A DNA stretch of 64,000 bases from Roseiflexus sp. RS-1 (GTDB lineage: Bacteria; Chloroflexota; Chloroflexia; Chloroflexales; Roseiflexaceae), in the NCBI RefSeq assembly GCF_000016665.1, contig NC_009523.1, forward strand, positions 1,116,001 through 1,180,000, read 5' to 3'. Every line of letters starts with the position of its first letter. Position 1 is the first letter of the stretch. The notes under the pieces are model-generated. The model saw nothing but the letters and a program-made list of their open reading frames with translations, ran no database searches and had not been told where the DNA came from. Position numbers and translations under genes: made by a program. Shown here piece after piece: positions 41,619 through 50,911 of the stretch.

Positions 41619-42350
41619 TCATGATGATCGCTTGTCACCCACTGCGTGGCTATGATGTCCATCGTACCCCATGCGGATCCATCCCCGCTGGATCGCATAA
41701 ATAACCGCCATCGTTCGATCATTGACCTGCAGTTTCGACAGAATAGATGTGATATGGTTTTTGACCGTCTGCCCACTGATCGAAAGTTGAGAAGCGATCT
41801 CTTTGTTCGACAACCCTCGAGCGATGCAGTCGAGTATCTCGATTTCGCGCGACGTCAGCGGCGCAAACAAGGCGCTGGTGCGCTCATCTTCGGTGGCGGC
41901 AAGCTCGCGAAACTGATGCAGCACGCGGGTGGCAACGTGCGGCTTGGCAATAACACTATCGTTGATCAGGTACTTTCCACGCGCGACCTCGCGAATCATG
42001 CGCACCAGGTCGCGCGGATGCACATCTTTCGATGAATAAGCCGCCGCGCCGACTTTGATAGCCTGGAAGAGTTGATCATCGTCCTCGTAGACACTGATGA
42101 CAATCAAACCAATGCGAGGTTCCCGTCGCTTGATCACGCGGGCAACTTCCAGACCGTTCAGTCCAGGCAGATTGATATCGACCAGGACGACATCCGGGAC
42201 GAGACGTTCCGCCAGTTTGATCGCTTCCTGCCCATTTTCCGCCTCACCGACCACTTCCATATCGCCGGCTTCTTCCAGGCTCCAGCGAATACCCTGGCGG
42301 AAAAGCGGGTGATCATCGATAATCAGTACACGAATACGTTGTTCCATCAT
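41619..42350 (-). CDS. NarL/LuxR-type response regulator
   Basis: A 243-residue response regulator. The receiver has the acidic pair in LIIDDHPLF (residues 12-13), phosphoacceptor Asp58 in VLVDINLPG, and the switch Lys in AYSSKDVHPRD. The LuxR-type DNA-binding domain shows LTSREIEILDCIARGLSNKEIA and VKNHITSILSKLQVNDRTMA. I prefer ATG 42350 (AGGGTG upstream) over GTG 42356. It lies 12 bases after the kinase gene on the same strand, so the two form one transcript and a cognate pair. Confidence 0.93.
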   Translation of the reverse strand: MMEQRIRVLIIDDHPLFRQGIRWSLEEAGDMEVVGEAENGQEAIKLAERLVPDVVLVDINLPGLNGLEVARVIKRREPRIGLIVISVYEDDDQLFQAIKVGAAAYSSKDVHPRDLVRMIREVARGKYLINDSVIAKPHVATRVLHQFRELAATEDERTSALFAPLTSREIEILDCIARGLSNKEIASQLSISGQTVKNHITSILSKLQVNDRTMAVIYAIQRGWIRMGYDGHHSHAVGDKRSS

Positions 42351-42361
42351 CTTCACCCTGG

Positions 42362-43402
42362 CTATTCCAGTGGGAGTATAACCGTGACTTCAGTTCCATG
42401 CCCTGGACGCGACGCAACTGTCAGGCGTGCACCGATCAATTCCGCTCGCTCACGCATACTCGTCAGCCCCCAGTTGCTTTTGCCGGTTCGTCGGGCCACT
42501 TCGCGGGGGTCAAATCCTGGTCCCTCATCGCGTACCGACAGGATCAGCGTGTTTGCCTGCTGCACAAGACGCACCGTGATCGGCGCGCCACGTGCATATT
42601 TGTGTGCGTTTTGAAGCGCCTCCTGGACAATCCGATAGAGAACGATCTCGACTTCGTCCGCCTGTCGCGGCACGGCATCGGCTTCGAACGTCACCTGCAC
42701 ATTGTAGGTATTGCCATAGGTGCGCAAATAGTCGCGCAATGCTTCAACCAGACCGCGTTCGGCGACCTGCCCCGGTCGCAGGTTGGCGATAAAGCGGCGA
42801 ACTTCGCTCAATCCGTCGCGGGTCGCACTGCGCAGGCGATCAAGCATCTGCGCCAGTTTTTCAGCCTGTTCACCGGTTTGCTGTTGCGCCAGCGTGTAAC
42901 AGGTTTCGAGCAACATCAGCGAATTCGCCAACACCTGCGCTGGTCCGTCGTGAACCTCGCGCGCCAGGCGCACCCGTTCCTCTTCGCGCCCATGAATGAC
43001 CTGCGAACGCAGCGCCAGCGCCCATGGATCGGATGTCGCACTTGTTCCGGTATTTGTCAATGCGCTACTACTCATCTCGATCTGACGAATCAGCAGTTCT
43101 ATCTGTCTTAAACCGCTGCGCCGCATATCAACGTTGCGGGTCAATTCGTCGCAACGCGCCCGCAGTTTTGCCATCTGCTGGCCAAGCGCTTCGGCGCTTG
43201 AGCGTCGCCGCTGAAGCGCCGTGCGGTACTGAAGGGTCACCTCATCGAGTTCGCGTTCAGCCTGACGGAGCGCGGCATTGAGCGCATGCGCCTCCTGGCG
43301 CTCGCGTTCCGCCAGCGCGCGCAACCGCTCCAGTTGCTCCGCCACAATGTCACGCGCTTCGCGGAGAGCGACCGGTATTGCTGGCTCTTCCTGCGAACTC
43401 AT
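42362..43402 (-). CDS. Cytosolic NarL-type (HisKA_3) sensor histidine kinase
   Basis: A 346-residue kinase without membrane helices, so a cytosolic sensor like DegS. Residues 10-110 are a long charged coiled coil (LREARDIVAEQLERLRAL). HisKA_3 has phospho-His151 in REVHDGPAQVLANSLMLLE; the ATPase domain has IVQEALQNAHKYA (N box), VRDEGPGFDP (G1 box) and GLTSMRERAELIGA (G2 region). No ligand domain is evident, so the signal is probably read by the coiled coil or a partner protein. The start is uncertain; ATG 43402 is used. It precedes the response regulator by 12 bases. It is divergent from the pigment genes across 384 bases. Confidence 0.92.
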   Translation of the reverse strand: MSSQEEPAIPVALREARDIVAEQLERLRALAERERQEAHALNAALRQAERELDEVTLQYRTALQRRRSSAEALGQQMAKLRARCDELTRNVDMRRSGLRQIELLIRQIEMSSSALTNTGTSATSDPWALALRSQVIHGREEERVRLAREVHDGPAQVLANSLMLLETCYTLAQQQTGEQAEKLAQMLDRLRSATRDGLSEVRRFIANLRPGQVAERGLVEALRDYLRTYGNTYNVQVTFEADAVPRQADEVEIVLYRIVQEALQNAHKYARGAPITVRLVQQANTLILSVRDEGPGFDPREVARRTGKSNWGLTSMRERAELIGARLTVASRPGHGTEVTVILPLE

Positions 43403-43786
43403 AGCGCTGTGCCCGCCGGTCATACGAATTAATCGTGTAGCACAAATATACATCAGATTGGGAAACAATTCCAGTCAGTTCGTCATAAATTCTTATTCAA
43501 AATAGAGTCGAATTGGTTGCAATTCATCTGCCAGCGCCGTCGTCACCCCGACGCCGGACAACGGTTCACGCGCATCCCGGCGAAGAACGACGATCGGTCC
43601 GCCGCCGGAATAGCCGGTTGTCTATCGAATGCCCGCGTACATCCCCTGCACAATTGCTCGACAAAATTGCCCGGTTGCAACCTGGTTAAGAAAGCGCAAC
43701 GAACGATTGATGAACCATTTCGGTACACCCCGCCTGCTGGCAGTATAGTGCGGTCAATTCCCATGAATGATTGTGGCGAGGGCAGG
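43403..43786. promoter_or_regulatory. Divergent region between the kinase and pigment genes
   Basis: No gene is supported in these 384 bases. The half nearest the kinase (about 43430-43510) is unusually AT-rich for this genome, as expected of promoters for the kinase. I find no clear -35/-10 pair for bchJ and no known photosynthesis regulator site. Confidence 0.4.
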
Positions 43787-44386
43787 ATGACGACAGCAGC
43801 TCGTGGCACGGGCAAAATAGGTCCCAATGCGATTATCCAGACCGTTGCAGCGCTGCGGGAAATGTTCGGCGATGAAGGAGCGCGTGCCGTGCTGGTGCGC
43901 GGCGGGGCGGGCGATCTTCCGGATCATCTGCCCCACGAGTTGATCGACGAGCGTGAGTTTCATGCGCTGGTCGAACTGCTCATCGAACAGATTGGCGAGG
44001 AACGAACAAATGTGGTCATGGAGCGCTCCGGGCAGTTGACCTCGGAGTATGTGTTTGCCAACCGTATCCCGCCGGTTGCGCGCATTGCGCTTCGCCTGTT
44101 GCCGCCACGGATGCGGTTGCGTCTGCTGTTGCCGGCAATGCGACGCCATACCTGGACCTTCGCCGGCAGCGGTGTGTTTGCCTACGATCTCACACCGACG
44201 CCATCCCTGTCGATTGCCAATGGGACGCTGTTCGATACGTCGGCGATGGCTGCGGCAATGTGCGCCTACTATCGTGGCGCATTCGAGCACATGTTTCGGA
44301 AACTGGTCTGCCCACATGCGACGCTGCGCGAGCTTGAGTGTCAGGCGCGGGGTGATCGCCGCTGTCGGTATGCCATCCAGTGTTGA
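43787..44386 (+). CDS. bchJ: BchJ, V4R-domain bacteriochlorophyll biosynthesis protein
   Basis: A 199-residue protein ending in a V4R (4-vinyl reductase) domain. Diagnostic are LIGPNAIIQ-like GPNAIIQTVAALREMFG at the start, the HAL...ERSGQLTSEYVFANRIPP middle part, FAGSGVFAYDLTPTPSLSIANG, and the C-terminal cysteine pattern CPHATLRELECQARGDRRCRY. BchJ was first thought to be the 8-vinyl reductase; BciA or BciB are now taken as the reductases and BchJ as an accessory that channels intermediates. GAGG precedes ATG 43787. It opens the pigment gene run. Confidence 0.88.
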   Translation: MTTAARGTGKIGPNAIIQTVAALREMFGDEGARAVLVRGGAGDLPDHLPHELIDEREFHALVELLIEQIGEERTNVVMERSGQLTSEYVFANRIPPVARIALRLLPPRMRLRLLLPAMRRHTWTFAGSGVFAYDLTPTPSLSIANGTLFDTSAMAAAMCAYYRGAFEHMFRKLVCPHATLRELECQARGDRRCRYAIQC

Positions 44387-44470
44387 CCATCGATTGGGGT
44401 GAAGGCGCGTTCCGTGCGCCTGTTTTCTGGCAGAGGTAGTTCTCAGTTTTCACTACATGGAGGTGTACGA

Positions 44471-45574
44471 GTGACGGCTCCACCACAACCGGTTCGCCCC
44501 ATGCGTCATGCGCCGCGCAATTTTGCGCTGACGCCGCTCAATATCTACTGGGAAATGACGCAGGCGTGTGCGCTCGCCTGTCGCCACTGCCGCGCTGAAG
44601 CGATGCCGCACCCGCATCCGCTGCAACTCTCGTTCGAGGAAAGCGTTCGCTTTTTGCGGCAGATCCCCGATTTTGGCGATCCGATGCCGCAGTTGATCCT
44701 GACCGGCGGTGATCCGCTCGCCCGACCAGATTTGCTCGATCTGATCGATGCAGCGCGTGCGTTGGGCGTGCCGGTCTCGATCACGCCGAGCGCCACACCC
44801 AACCTGACGCGCACCATGCTCGCGGCGCTCAAGGCGCACGGTGTCGAGGCGCTTGGATTGAGCCTCGATGGCTCGAATGCTGCCCGCCACGATGCTATTC
44901 GCGGCGTCGGAGGCACATTTGATCGCACCATTGAGGCGATGGAGTGGGCAGCGGAACTCGATATGCCGCTTCAGATCAACACGCTCGTCGCAGCGGAGAC
45001 AGCCGATGATCTGCCGTCGATCTACGCCCTTCTGAAGACAAAGCAGGTTGCCCGCTGGAGTCTCTTCTTTCTGATCTCCGTCGGGCGTGGGCGGGTGTTG
45101 CAGTCGCTGACACCCGCCGAAGCCGAGCAGTTGATGGTCTGGATCTATCGCATCGCTCAGGAAGCGCCATTTGCCGTCGCCACAACAGAGGCGCCATCGT
45201 ACCGGCGGGTTGCACTTGGTGAAATGCGCGCCGCCGGCATGAGCAGCGAACAGATCCGTCAGACGCCTGTCGGGCGAGGGTTTGGCATTCGGGACGGCAA
45301 CGGCATTGTGTTCGTCTCGAATACCGGCGAGATCTGTCCAGCCGGTTTCCTGCCGCTGGCTGCCGGCAATGTGCGCACCGACCATATTGTGCAGGTCTAC
45401 CGCGAGTCGCTGCTGTTCAGTGCACTGCACGATCCATCGCAGTTCGGCGGGCGCTGCGGACGGTGCGAGTACCGCGCAATCTGCGGCGGATCACGCGCGC
45501 GCGCCTTTGCCGCCACTGGCGATCCGCTGGCGGAAGACCCGCTCTGCACGTATCAACCGGGGCAAACCATGTGA
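44471..45574 (+). CDS. Radical SAM/SPASM protein, AhbD/NirJ-like
   Basis: A 367-residue radical SAM protein. The cluster motif CxxxCxxC is Cys33, Cys37, Cys40 (ACALACRHCRAEA), with LTGGDPLARPDL next. The C-terminal SPASM-like region has ICPAGFLPLAAGN, then GGRCGRCEYRAICGGSRARAF and AEDPLCTY. This is close to heme-pathway enzymes AhbD and NirJ, where the second-last motif is usually CGGCRAR; here that Cys is Ser. It might decarboxylate or modify a tetrapyrrole. It sits between bchJ and bchE, so a role in bacteriochlorophyll or heme synthesis is likely. GTG 44471 is preceded by GGAGG at 8 bases, which I prefer to the frame opening at 44399. Confidence 0.85.
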   Translation: MTAPPQPVRPMRHAPRNFALTPLNIYWEMTQACALACRHCRAEAMPHPHPLQLSFEESVRFLRQIPDFGDPMPQLILTGGDPLARPDLLDLIDAARALGVPVSITPSATPNLTRTMLAALKAHGVEALGLSLDGSNAARHDAIRGVGGTFDRTIEAMEWAAELDMPLQINTLVAAETADDLPSIYALLKTKQVARWSLFFLISVGRGRVLQSLTPAEAEQLMVWIYRIAQEAPFAVATTEAPSYRRVALGEMRAAGMSSEQIRQTPVGRGFGIRDGNGIVFVSNTGEICPAGFLPLAAGNVRTDHIVQVYRESLLFSALHDPSQFGGRCGRCEYRAICGGSRARAFAATGDPLAEDPLCTYQPGQTM

Positions 45575-45644
45575 GGCAGGTTGCAACGTTGTCCGGGTCG
45601 TCGTGAGCACACGTATCACGAGCAGGTGTGTGAAGGAGTCGATC

Positions 45645-47231
45645 ATGCGTATTCTGATGATCCAGCCGAACTATCACGCAGGTGGAGCGGAAATTGCCGG
45701 CAACTGGCCGCCGAGTTGGGTTGCATACATCGGCGGCGCATTGCGGAAAGCGGGATACTCCAACCTGCGCTTTGTCGATGCGATGACCAACAATCTGCCG
45801 GACAGCACCGTCGCACAGATCATCCGCGCCAATCGTCCGGATGTCGTGATGGCGACAGCGATCACGCCGATGATCTACAAGGCGCAGGAAACGTTGCGCC
45901 TGGCGCGTGAAGCCAACCCTGGCTGCAAGACGATCCTGGGCGGTGTGCACCCGACTTTTATGTATGCGCAGGTATTGACCGAAGCGCCCTGGATCGACTA
46001 CATCGTGCGCGGCGAAGGGGAAGAGATCATCGTCAACCTGATGCGCGCGATCGAGAATGGCAGTGATGAACGTGATCGCCATCAGATTCAGGGAATTGCG
46101 TTCCTGGATGAGGATCGGGTTGTGGCGACGCCAGCGCATCCGCCGATTGCCGACCTTTCGACCCTGACCCCCGACTGGAGTCTGCTGGAGTGGGAGAAGT
46201 ACATCTACATTCCGCTGAATGTGCGGGTTGCAGTGCCGAACTTTGCGCGCGGATGTCCGTTCACGTGCCGTTTCTGCTCACAATGGAAATTCTGGCGCAA
46301 ATATCGCGTGCGTGATCCGATTGCGTTCGTTGATGAAATCGAACTGCTGGTGCGCGAATATAAGATCGGCTTCTTTATTCTGGCAGACGAGGAGCCGACC
46401 ATCTACCGCAAGAAATTCATTGCGATGTGCGAAGAGTTGGAGCGGCGCAAACTCGGCGTTCACTGGGGCATCAACACTCGCGTCACCGACATTCTGCGCG
46501 ATGAGAAGTACCTGCCGCTCTACCGTCGCGCCGGGTTGGTGCACGTCTCGCTGGGCACCGAAGCCGCGGCGCAAATGAACCTCGACCGTTTCCGCAAGGA
46601 GACGACCATCGAGCAGAACAAGCGCGCCATCAGGCTGCTCCAGGATCAGGGGATCGTTGCTGAAGCACAGTTCATCATGGGTCTGGAGAACGAGACCCCT
46701 GAAACCATCGAAGAGACGTACCGATTTGCGCTCGACTGGAATGCGGACATGGCGAACTGGAATATGTACACGCCATGGCCGTTTGCCGAGTTGTTCGAGG
46801 AACTCGGCGATCGGGTCGAAGTGCGCGACTTCTCGAAGTACAACTTCGTTACGCCGATCATCCAGCCGGATGCAATGACGCGCGAGCAGGTGCTCAAGGG
46901 CGTGCTGCGCAATTATGCACGTTTCTACATGCGCAAGGCATTCCTGAGTTATCCCTGGATCAAAGACCCATTCAAGCGGCGCTATATGCTCGGCTGTTTG
47001 AAGGCGTTCGCCAAAACAACCTTCACCAAGCGGTTCTACGATCTGGAGCGGGTGCATCTCGACGGTTCGATTGACCTGGGGTTCGACGAGACGAAGGTGC
47101 TGACGCGCGAACAGATCGCAGAGTTGAAGCAGAAGCGCCCCGAAATGTCCGCCGATGTCGATTTTCGTGGTACGATGACGGTCTGCGGCGCGCCGAAGGA
47201 TGTGCCGGAGTACGTGGAACACGAGGGATAA
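45645..47231 (+). CDS. bchE: BchE, anaerobic Mg-protoporphyrin IX monomethyl ester cyclase
   Basis: A 528-residue B12-binding radical SAM enzyme that forms the isocyclic ring of (bacterio)chlorophyll without oxygen. The N-terminal cobalamin-binding Rossmann part has [22 protein letters not shown] and LGGVHPTFM; the radical SAM motif is Cys204, Cys208, Cys211 ([17 protein letters not shown]). [22 protein letters not shown] is in the C-terminal part of the barrel. The start ATG 45645 has GAAGGAG upstream. Presence of BchE and no oxygen-dependent AcsF here indicates anaerobic or microoxic pigment synthesis. Confidence 0.95.
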   Translation: MRILMIQPNYHAGGAEIAGNWPPSWVAYIGGALRKAGYSNLRFVDAMTNNLPDSTVAQIIRANRPDVVMATAITPMIYKAQETLRLAREANPGCKTILGGVHPTFMYAQVLTEAPWIDYIVRGEGEEIIVNLMRAIENGSDERDRHQIQGIAFLDEDRVVATPAHPPIADLSTLTPDWSLLEWEKYIYIPLNVRVAVPNFARGCPFTCRFCSQWKFWRKYRVRDPIAFVDEIELLVREYKIGFFILADEEPTIYRKKFIAMCEELERRKLGVHWGINTRVTDILRDEKYLPLYRRAGLVHVSLGTEAAAQMNLDRFRKETTIEQNKRAIRLLQDQGIVAEAQFIMGLENETPETIEETYRFALDWNADMANWNMYTPWPFAELFEELGDRVEVRDFSKYNFVTPIIQPDAMTREQVLKGVLRNYARFYMRKAFLSYPWIKDPFKRRYMLGCLKAFAKTTFTKRFYDLERVHLDGSIDLGFDETKVLTREQIAELKQKRPEMSADVDFRGTMTVCGAPKDVPEYVEHEG

Positions 47232-47260
47232 ATCCTTTTCCCACCATACCAGGTTCGTCA

Positions 47261-47280
47261 GGGCGCGGCATGCCGCGCCC
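47261..47280. repeat. Perfect 20-base palindrome between bchE and crtI
   Basis: GGGCGCGGCATGCCGCGCCC, related to the palindrome at 24909-24930. It lies in the 70-base gap and may serve as a repeat element or as mRNA structure. Confidence 0.6.
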
Positions 47281-47301
47281 CTTGTGCGTTGGAGGTCACA
47301 G

Positions 47302-48789
47302 GTGAGCACCGTTATCGTCATTGGGGCCGGTTTTGGCGGCCTTGCAGCCGCCGTGCGCCTGGCAGCGCGCGGCCACGACGTGCACATTTTCGAGAAGCAG
47401 GATAAGCCGGGCGGTAAGGCGTATGTTCTGGAGGTGGACGGCTTCCGCTTCGATACCGGTCCGACGGTCATCACGGCGCCGTTCATGTTTGATGACCTGT
47501 GGCGAGCGGCGGGTCGTCGGCGCGAGGAGTATGTCGAATTCCGCCCGTGCCACCCGTTCTACCGCATCTATGACCATACCGGTCGTCGGTTCGATCACAG
47601 CGCCGATGAAGCGGCAGTACTGCGCGAGATTGAACGCATCAACCCCGCCGATGTCGAGGGGTATCGGCGTTTTCTGGCGAGCACGCGCTCCATCTTCGAG
47701 AAAGGATTCGTTGAACTTGCGGACAAGCCATTCCTGCACTTCCGCGATATGCTGCGCGTGACGCCCGATCTCATCCGCCTGCGATCATTCGAGAGCGTCT
47801 ACCGCTATGTGTCGCGCTATATCAAGGACGACTTTCTGCGGCGCTGTTTTTCGTTCCATCCGCTGTTCATCGGCGGCAACCCGTTCTATGCTTCGTCGAT
47901 CTACTCTATGGTGCATTACCTGGAGCGTGAATGGGGGGTGTACTACGCCGTCGGCGGCACCGGCGCAATCGTGGATGCTCTGGTGCGCCTCCTGCGTGAA
48001 CTCGGCGTTGCCATCCATCTCAACGCTGAGGTGCGCGAGCTGATCGTCGAAGGGCGTCGCATCCGCAGTGTGGCGCTTGCCGACGGCAGCGAGTATCGCG
48101 CCGATATTGTTGTGTCGAATGCCGATGTCGCCCATACCTACGCCGACCTGATCGCGCCACGCTACCGCCGTCGCTATACCGACCGTCGCCTGCGCTCGTT
48201 GAAGTACAGTATGTCACTGGTTGTGATCTATCTTGGAACACGGCGCACCTACCACGATGCTCCACTGGTGCGTCACAATATCATCTTTGGTCCACGTTAC
48301 CGTGAACTGCTTGATGATATTTTCATCCACAAACGTGTTGCAGAAGATTTCTCGCTTTACCTGCACATGCCGTCGCGCGATGAGCCGGATGTGGCGCCGC
48401 CCGGTTGTGATGCATTCTACGTCCTGTCGCCGGTGCCCAACCTGGCGTCGCAGGCGGATTGGGCGTCGCTGGCGCGTCCATATCGTGATGCCATCATCGC
48501 ATTCCTGGAGGAGCGTTTTCTCCCCGATTTGAGCAAGAACATCGTCGTGGAGCGTATAGCCGACCCGCGCTACTTTCAGCGGCGTCAGAACAACTACTTT
48601 GGCGCGGCGTTCGCGTTCGAGCCGACGTTGCTGCAATCCGCCTGGTTCCGCCCGCATAATCGCTCTGAAGAGTTCGACAACCTGTACTTCGTGGGCGCCG
48701 GAACCCACCCTGGCGCAGGATTGCCAGGCGTGTTATCATCGGCGCTGATCGTCGAGCGTCTGGTGCAGCAAGAGTGTGTCGGGAGGTGA
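47302..48789 (+). CDS. crtI: CrtI-type phytoene desaturase family oxidoreductase
   Basis: A 495-residue FAD amine-oxidase-like protein of the carotenoid desaturase family. The dinucleotide motif is [21 protein letters not shown] (positions 4-24; given in parts as GAGFGG and [10 protein letters not shown]) with [11 protein letters not shown], and the CrtI signature near the end is [33 protein letters not shown] is also typical. It probably desaturates phytoene or a later carotene, or is a related desaturase or ketolase; the step cannot be fixed by sequence alone. GTG 47302 follows GGAGG at 7 bases. It is the last of the pigment genes. Confidence 0.85.
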   Translation: MSTVIVIGAGFGGLAAAVRLAARGHDVHIFEKQDKPGGKAYVLEVDGFRFDTGPTVITAPFMFDDLWRAAGRRREEYVEFRPCHPFYRIYDHTGRRFDHSADEAAVLREIERINPADVEGYRRFLASTRSIFEKGFVELADKPFLHFRDMLRVTPDLIRLRSFESVYRYVSRYIKDDFLRRCFSFHPLFIGGNPFYASSIYSMVHYLEREWGVYYAVGGTGAIVDALVRLLRELGVAIHLNAEVRELIVEGRRIRSVALADGSEYRADIVVSNADVAHTYADLIAPRYRRRYTDRRLRSLKYSMSLVVIYLGTRRTYHDAPLVRHNIIFGPRYRELLDDIFIHKRVAEDFSLYLHMPSRDEPDVAPPGCDAFYVLSPVPNLASQADWASLARPYRDAIIAFLEERFLPDLSKNIVVERIADPRYFQRRQNNYFGAAFAFEPTLLQSAWFRPHNRSEEFDNLYFVGAGTHPGAGLPGVLSSALIVERLVQQECVGR

Positions 48790-48799
48790 AGGTTAGAAC

Positions 48800-48852
48800 G
48801 TTCAACCTTCAACCTTCAACGTGCAACCTTCAACGTGCAACCTTTGAAGTAT
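48800..48852. repeat. Heptamer-type tandem repeat
   Basis: Units of the form TTCAACC with an inserted GTG variant (TTCAACCTTCAACGTGCAAC) fill the gap between the desaturase and hydrolase genes. A cleaner run of the same heptamer lies at 61580-61636. Confidence 0.75.
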
Positions 48853-48867
48853 TCGCTGGAGGAACCC

Positions 48868-49701
48868 ATGACACTTGTGCGTGATGCAGCGTTGATCGCG
48901 CAGATCGACAGACTGACCGTGCCGCATGGTCAGGTGGCTCTCTGGTCGCTGGGGCAGGCGGGATGTGTGGTGAAGGGCGGCAACACAATCGCCTACATCG
49001 ATCCATACCTGTCCAACTCGGTCGAGGCGCTTGGCGGTCCGCCGCGACGGTTTCCCATACCGCTCGATCCGGCGCTGGTCACCCACGCACAGGTGGTGCT
49101 GACGACGCACGAGCATCTCGATCATACCGATGCTGCAACCCTGGCGCCGCTTATGTCGGCATCACCCCAGGCTACGCTGGTGACATCGCTTCAAGGACGG
49201 CAGATCGCGCGCGATGCTGGCATCCCGGACGAACGGATCATCACGCCGCGTCTGGGTGAACGGGTCGAACTTGCCGGGCTTGCGTTCACCGCAATGCCGG
49301 CTGCCCATTATGCGTATGAAGTCGATGCCGATGGACACTCACGCTGGATGGGGTTCATCATCGAGTGCAACGGTGTGACCGTCTATCACAGTGGTGATAC
49401 GATCATCTTCCCGGAACTGCTGGCGGCGCTTGTCGGGCGCGTGATCGACATTGCGCTCCTGCCGATCAATGGGCGTGATTTCTTTCGTGAGCACGAGGGG
49501 ATCATCGGCAACCTGTGGCCCGGAGAGGCGGTCGAACTGGCGAAAGCCATCGATGCACGGGTGCTGATCGGCATTCACAACGATCTTTTTGCCGGGAATC
49601 GTGTTTCGCCCGGTATGTTGTTCGATGAACTGGATCGGCGCGCTCCGTTTATGCGCTGTCATCTGTTGCAACCGGGTGAATTGTACCTGTATGCCGGTTG
49701 A
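48868..49701 (+). CDS. Metallo-beta-lactamase fold hydrolase, UlaG-like
   Basis: A 277-residue metal-dependent hydrolase related to UlaG (L-ascorbate-6-phosphate lactonase). The metal motif is THEHLDHTD (about residues 83-91), with further ligands in MPAAHYAYE, VYHSGDTI and IGIHNDLF. The UlaG-type start VALWSLGQAGCVVKGGNTIAYIDPYLSN is clear (given in two parts as LGQAGCVVKGG and IAYIDPYLSN). The substrate is unknown; a sugar lactone is the family guess. ATG 48868 has GGAGG before it. Confidence 0.85.
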   Translation: MTLVRDAALIAQIDRLTVPHGQVALWSLGQAGCVVKGGNTIAYIDPYLSNSVEALGGPPRRFPIPLDPALVTHAQVVLTTHEHLDHTDAATLAPLMSASPQATLVTSLQGRQIARDAGIPDERIITPRLGERVELAGLAFTAMPAAHYAYEVDADGHSRWMGFIIECNGVTVYHSGDTIIFPELLAALVGRVIDIALLPINGRDFFREHEGIIGNLWPGEAVELAKAIDARVLIGIHNDLFAGNRVSPGMLFDELDRRAPFMRCHLLQPGELYLYAG

Positions 49702-49814
49702 AGACAGGTCGGCGGACGGCAGTAACGCGCGTTTGGAAGCAGGTGCAGCACACATGGGCGAAGGCAGCGCCTTCGCCTGTTTCAGCCGTTCATCTGTGCG
49801 TCGTCACCTCCACA

Positions 49815-50681
49815 TCACAGTTGCAACCCGATCTCGAACGTCGCTGCATACCCCTGGTCAGTCGGGGTGAGCGCCAGGACGAGTTGTTCGCCGTTTCTGC
49901 GGAAAATGCCGTCGTTCTGGTTGCGCGTCGTGCGATTTCCCCGAGCGGCATAGGGCGCCTGCGCGAAGACGGCATCACTCACGGCATCATCGAAGTAGAG
50001 TTGTGAGGTGAAGTCGTACACCTGACCGGCGGCGGCGGTGCGAATCTTGAAATGGATATGCACCGCGCGTCCGGGATACCAGCCGGGATAAATCGTCGTA
50101 AATGCGGCGATGCCGCTGGCATCGGTCATCTGATACCCGCGCAGCCACTGCTCCCCGGTTGTATCACGGCGTGGGTCGCGCACGTCGGAATAGAAGCCCT
50201 GCGCATCACAGTGCCAGATGTCCACCATCGCGTCACGTAGCGGCGCGCATCCATCGTTCCCAATCCGGCTGACAACGAACGTCAGGGTTAATGGCAACCC
50301 CTCTTTGACGATGCCGCTGATGGGATCAGAGCGAATATCGGTGCGGTTCAGTCGGGTGTCCACAAAATACGGTCCTTCTGTCTGCTCCGGGCGCACAATG
50401 CATGCCGGAACGGGGATGCGTACCGGTGTGGTCACCGGCGCTGACGTAGCAGGCAATGCTAATGCCCCCTGCGTGGCGGTCGCCGCAGGAGATGGTGAGG
50501 GTTGAGGCATGGCGGGCGGAGACGGCGCTGCTGACGGAACACTTCCCGTAGACGTTTCCGGCGTCGCGCCTGAACCCATCGAACCGCAGCCCATCAGCAG
50601 GGTTGCAGCAGATGCACCAATCAGCATCAGCACTTCGCGCCGGCTGAGGATTCGTCCTATCTGACGATCATCATGGTCCAT
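49815..50681 (-). CDS. Exported intradiol ring-cleavage dioxygenase-like lipoprotein
   Basis: A 288-residue protein with a twin-arginine-like leader (SRREVLMLIG) and a possible lipobox (LLMGCGS, Cys about 32), a Ser/Pro/Ala linker to residue 80, then an intradiol (protocatechuate 3,4-dioxygenase beta-like) domain. Fe(III) ligands appear as Tyr in WHCDAQGFYSDV, Tyr in TIYPGWYPGR, and two His in AVHIHFKI. Many secreted members act on unknown aromatic diols. GGAGCG precedes ATG 50681. It is convergent with the UlaG-like gene and divergent from the dehydrogenase. Confidence 0.88.
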   Translation of the reverse strand: MDHDDRQIGRILSRREVLMLIGASAATLLMGCGSMGSGATPETSTGSVPSAAPSPPAMPQPSPSPAATATQGALALPATSAPVTTPVRIPVPACIVRPEQTEGPYFVDTRLNRTDIRSDPISGIVKEGLPLTLTFVVSRIGNDGCAPLRDAMVDIWHCDAQGFYSDVRDPRRDTTGEQWLRGYQMTDASGIAAFTTIYPGWYPGRAVHIHFKIRTAAAGQVYDFTSQLYFDDAVSDAVFAQAPYAARGNRTTRNQNDGIFRRNGEQLVLALTPTDQGYAATFEIGLQL

Positions 50682-50871
50682 CGTTCGCTCCAGATGTTGT
50701 GTTTCAGGTTTTCTGAGCCTTCCATGCTCAGGTGGGGACAGGCTCTTCTACCATCATAGCAGGATGGTCTTCAACGAATATGAAGGGACGATAAGAATTG
50801 CAAAAGCCCTGGATCACTATCAGAATGGGAACATTCAGCGCCGACAGCGCGTGCCGTCCATGCTGCGCTGG

Positions 50872-50877
50872 TATAAT
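50872..50877 (+). promoter_or_regulatory. Possible -10 box for the 2-hydroxyacid dehydrogenase
   Basis: TATAAT, 35 bases before ATG 50912. No good -35 box is seen at the right spacing, so this is weak evidence. Confidence 0.4.
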
Positions 50878-50911
50878 CTCACCGTGTGTTTGAACTGAGC
50901 GCCCACGGATC

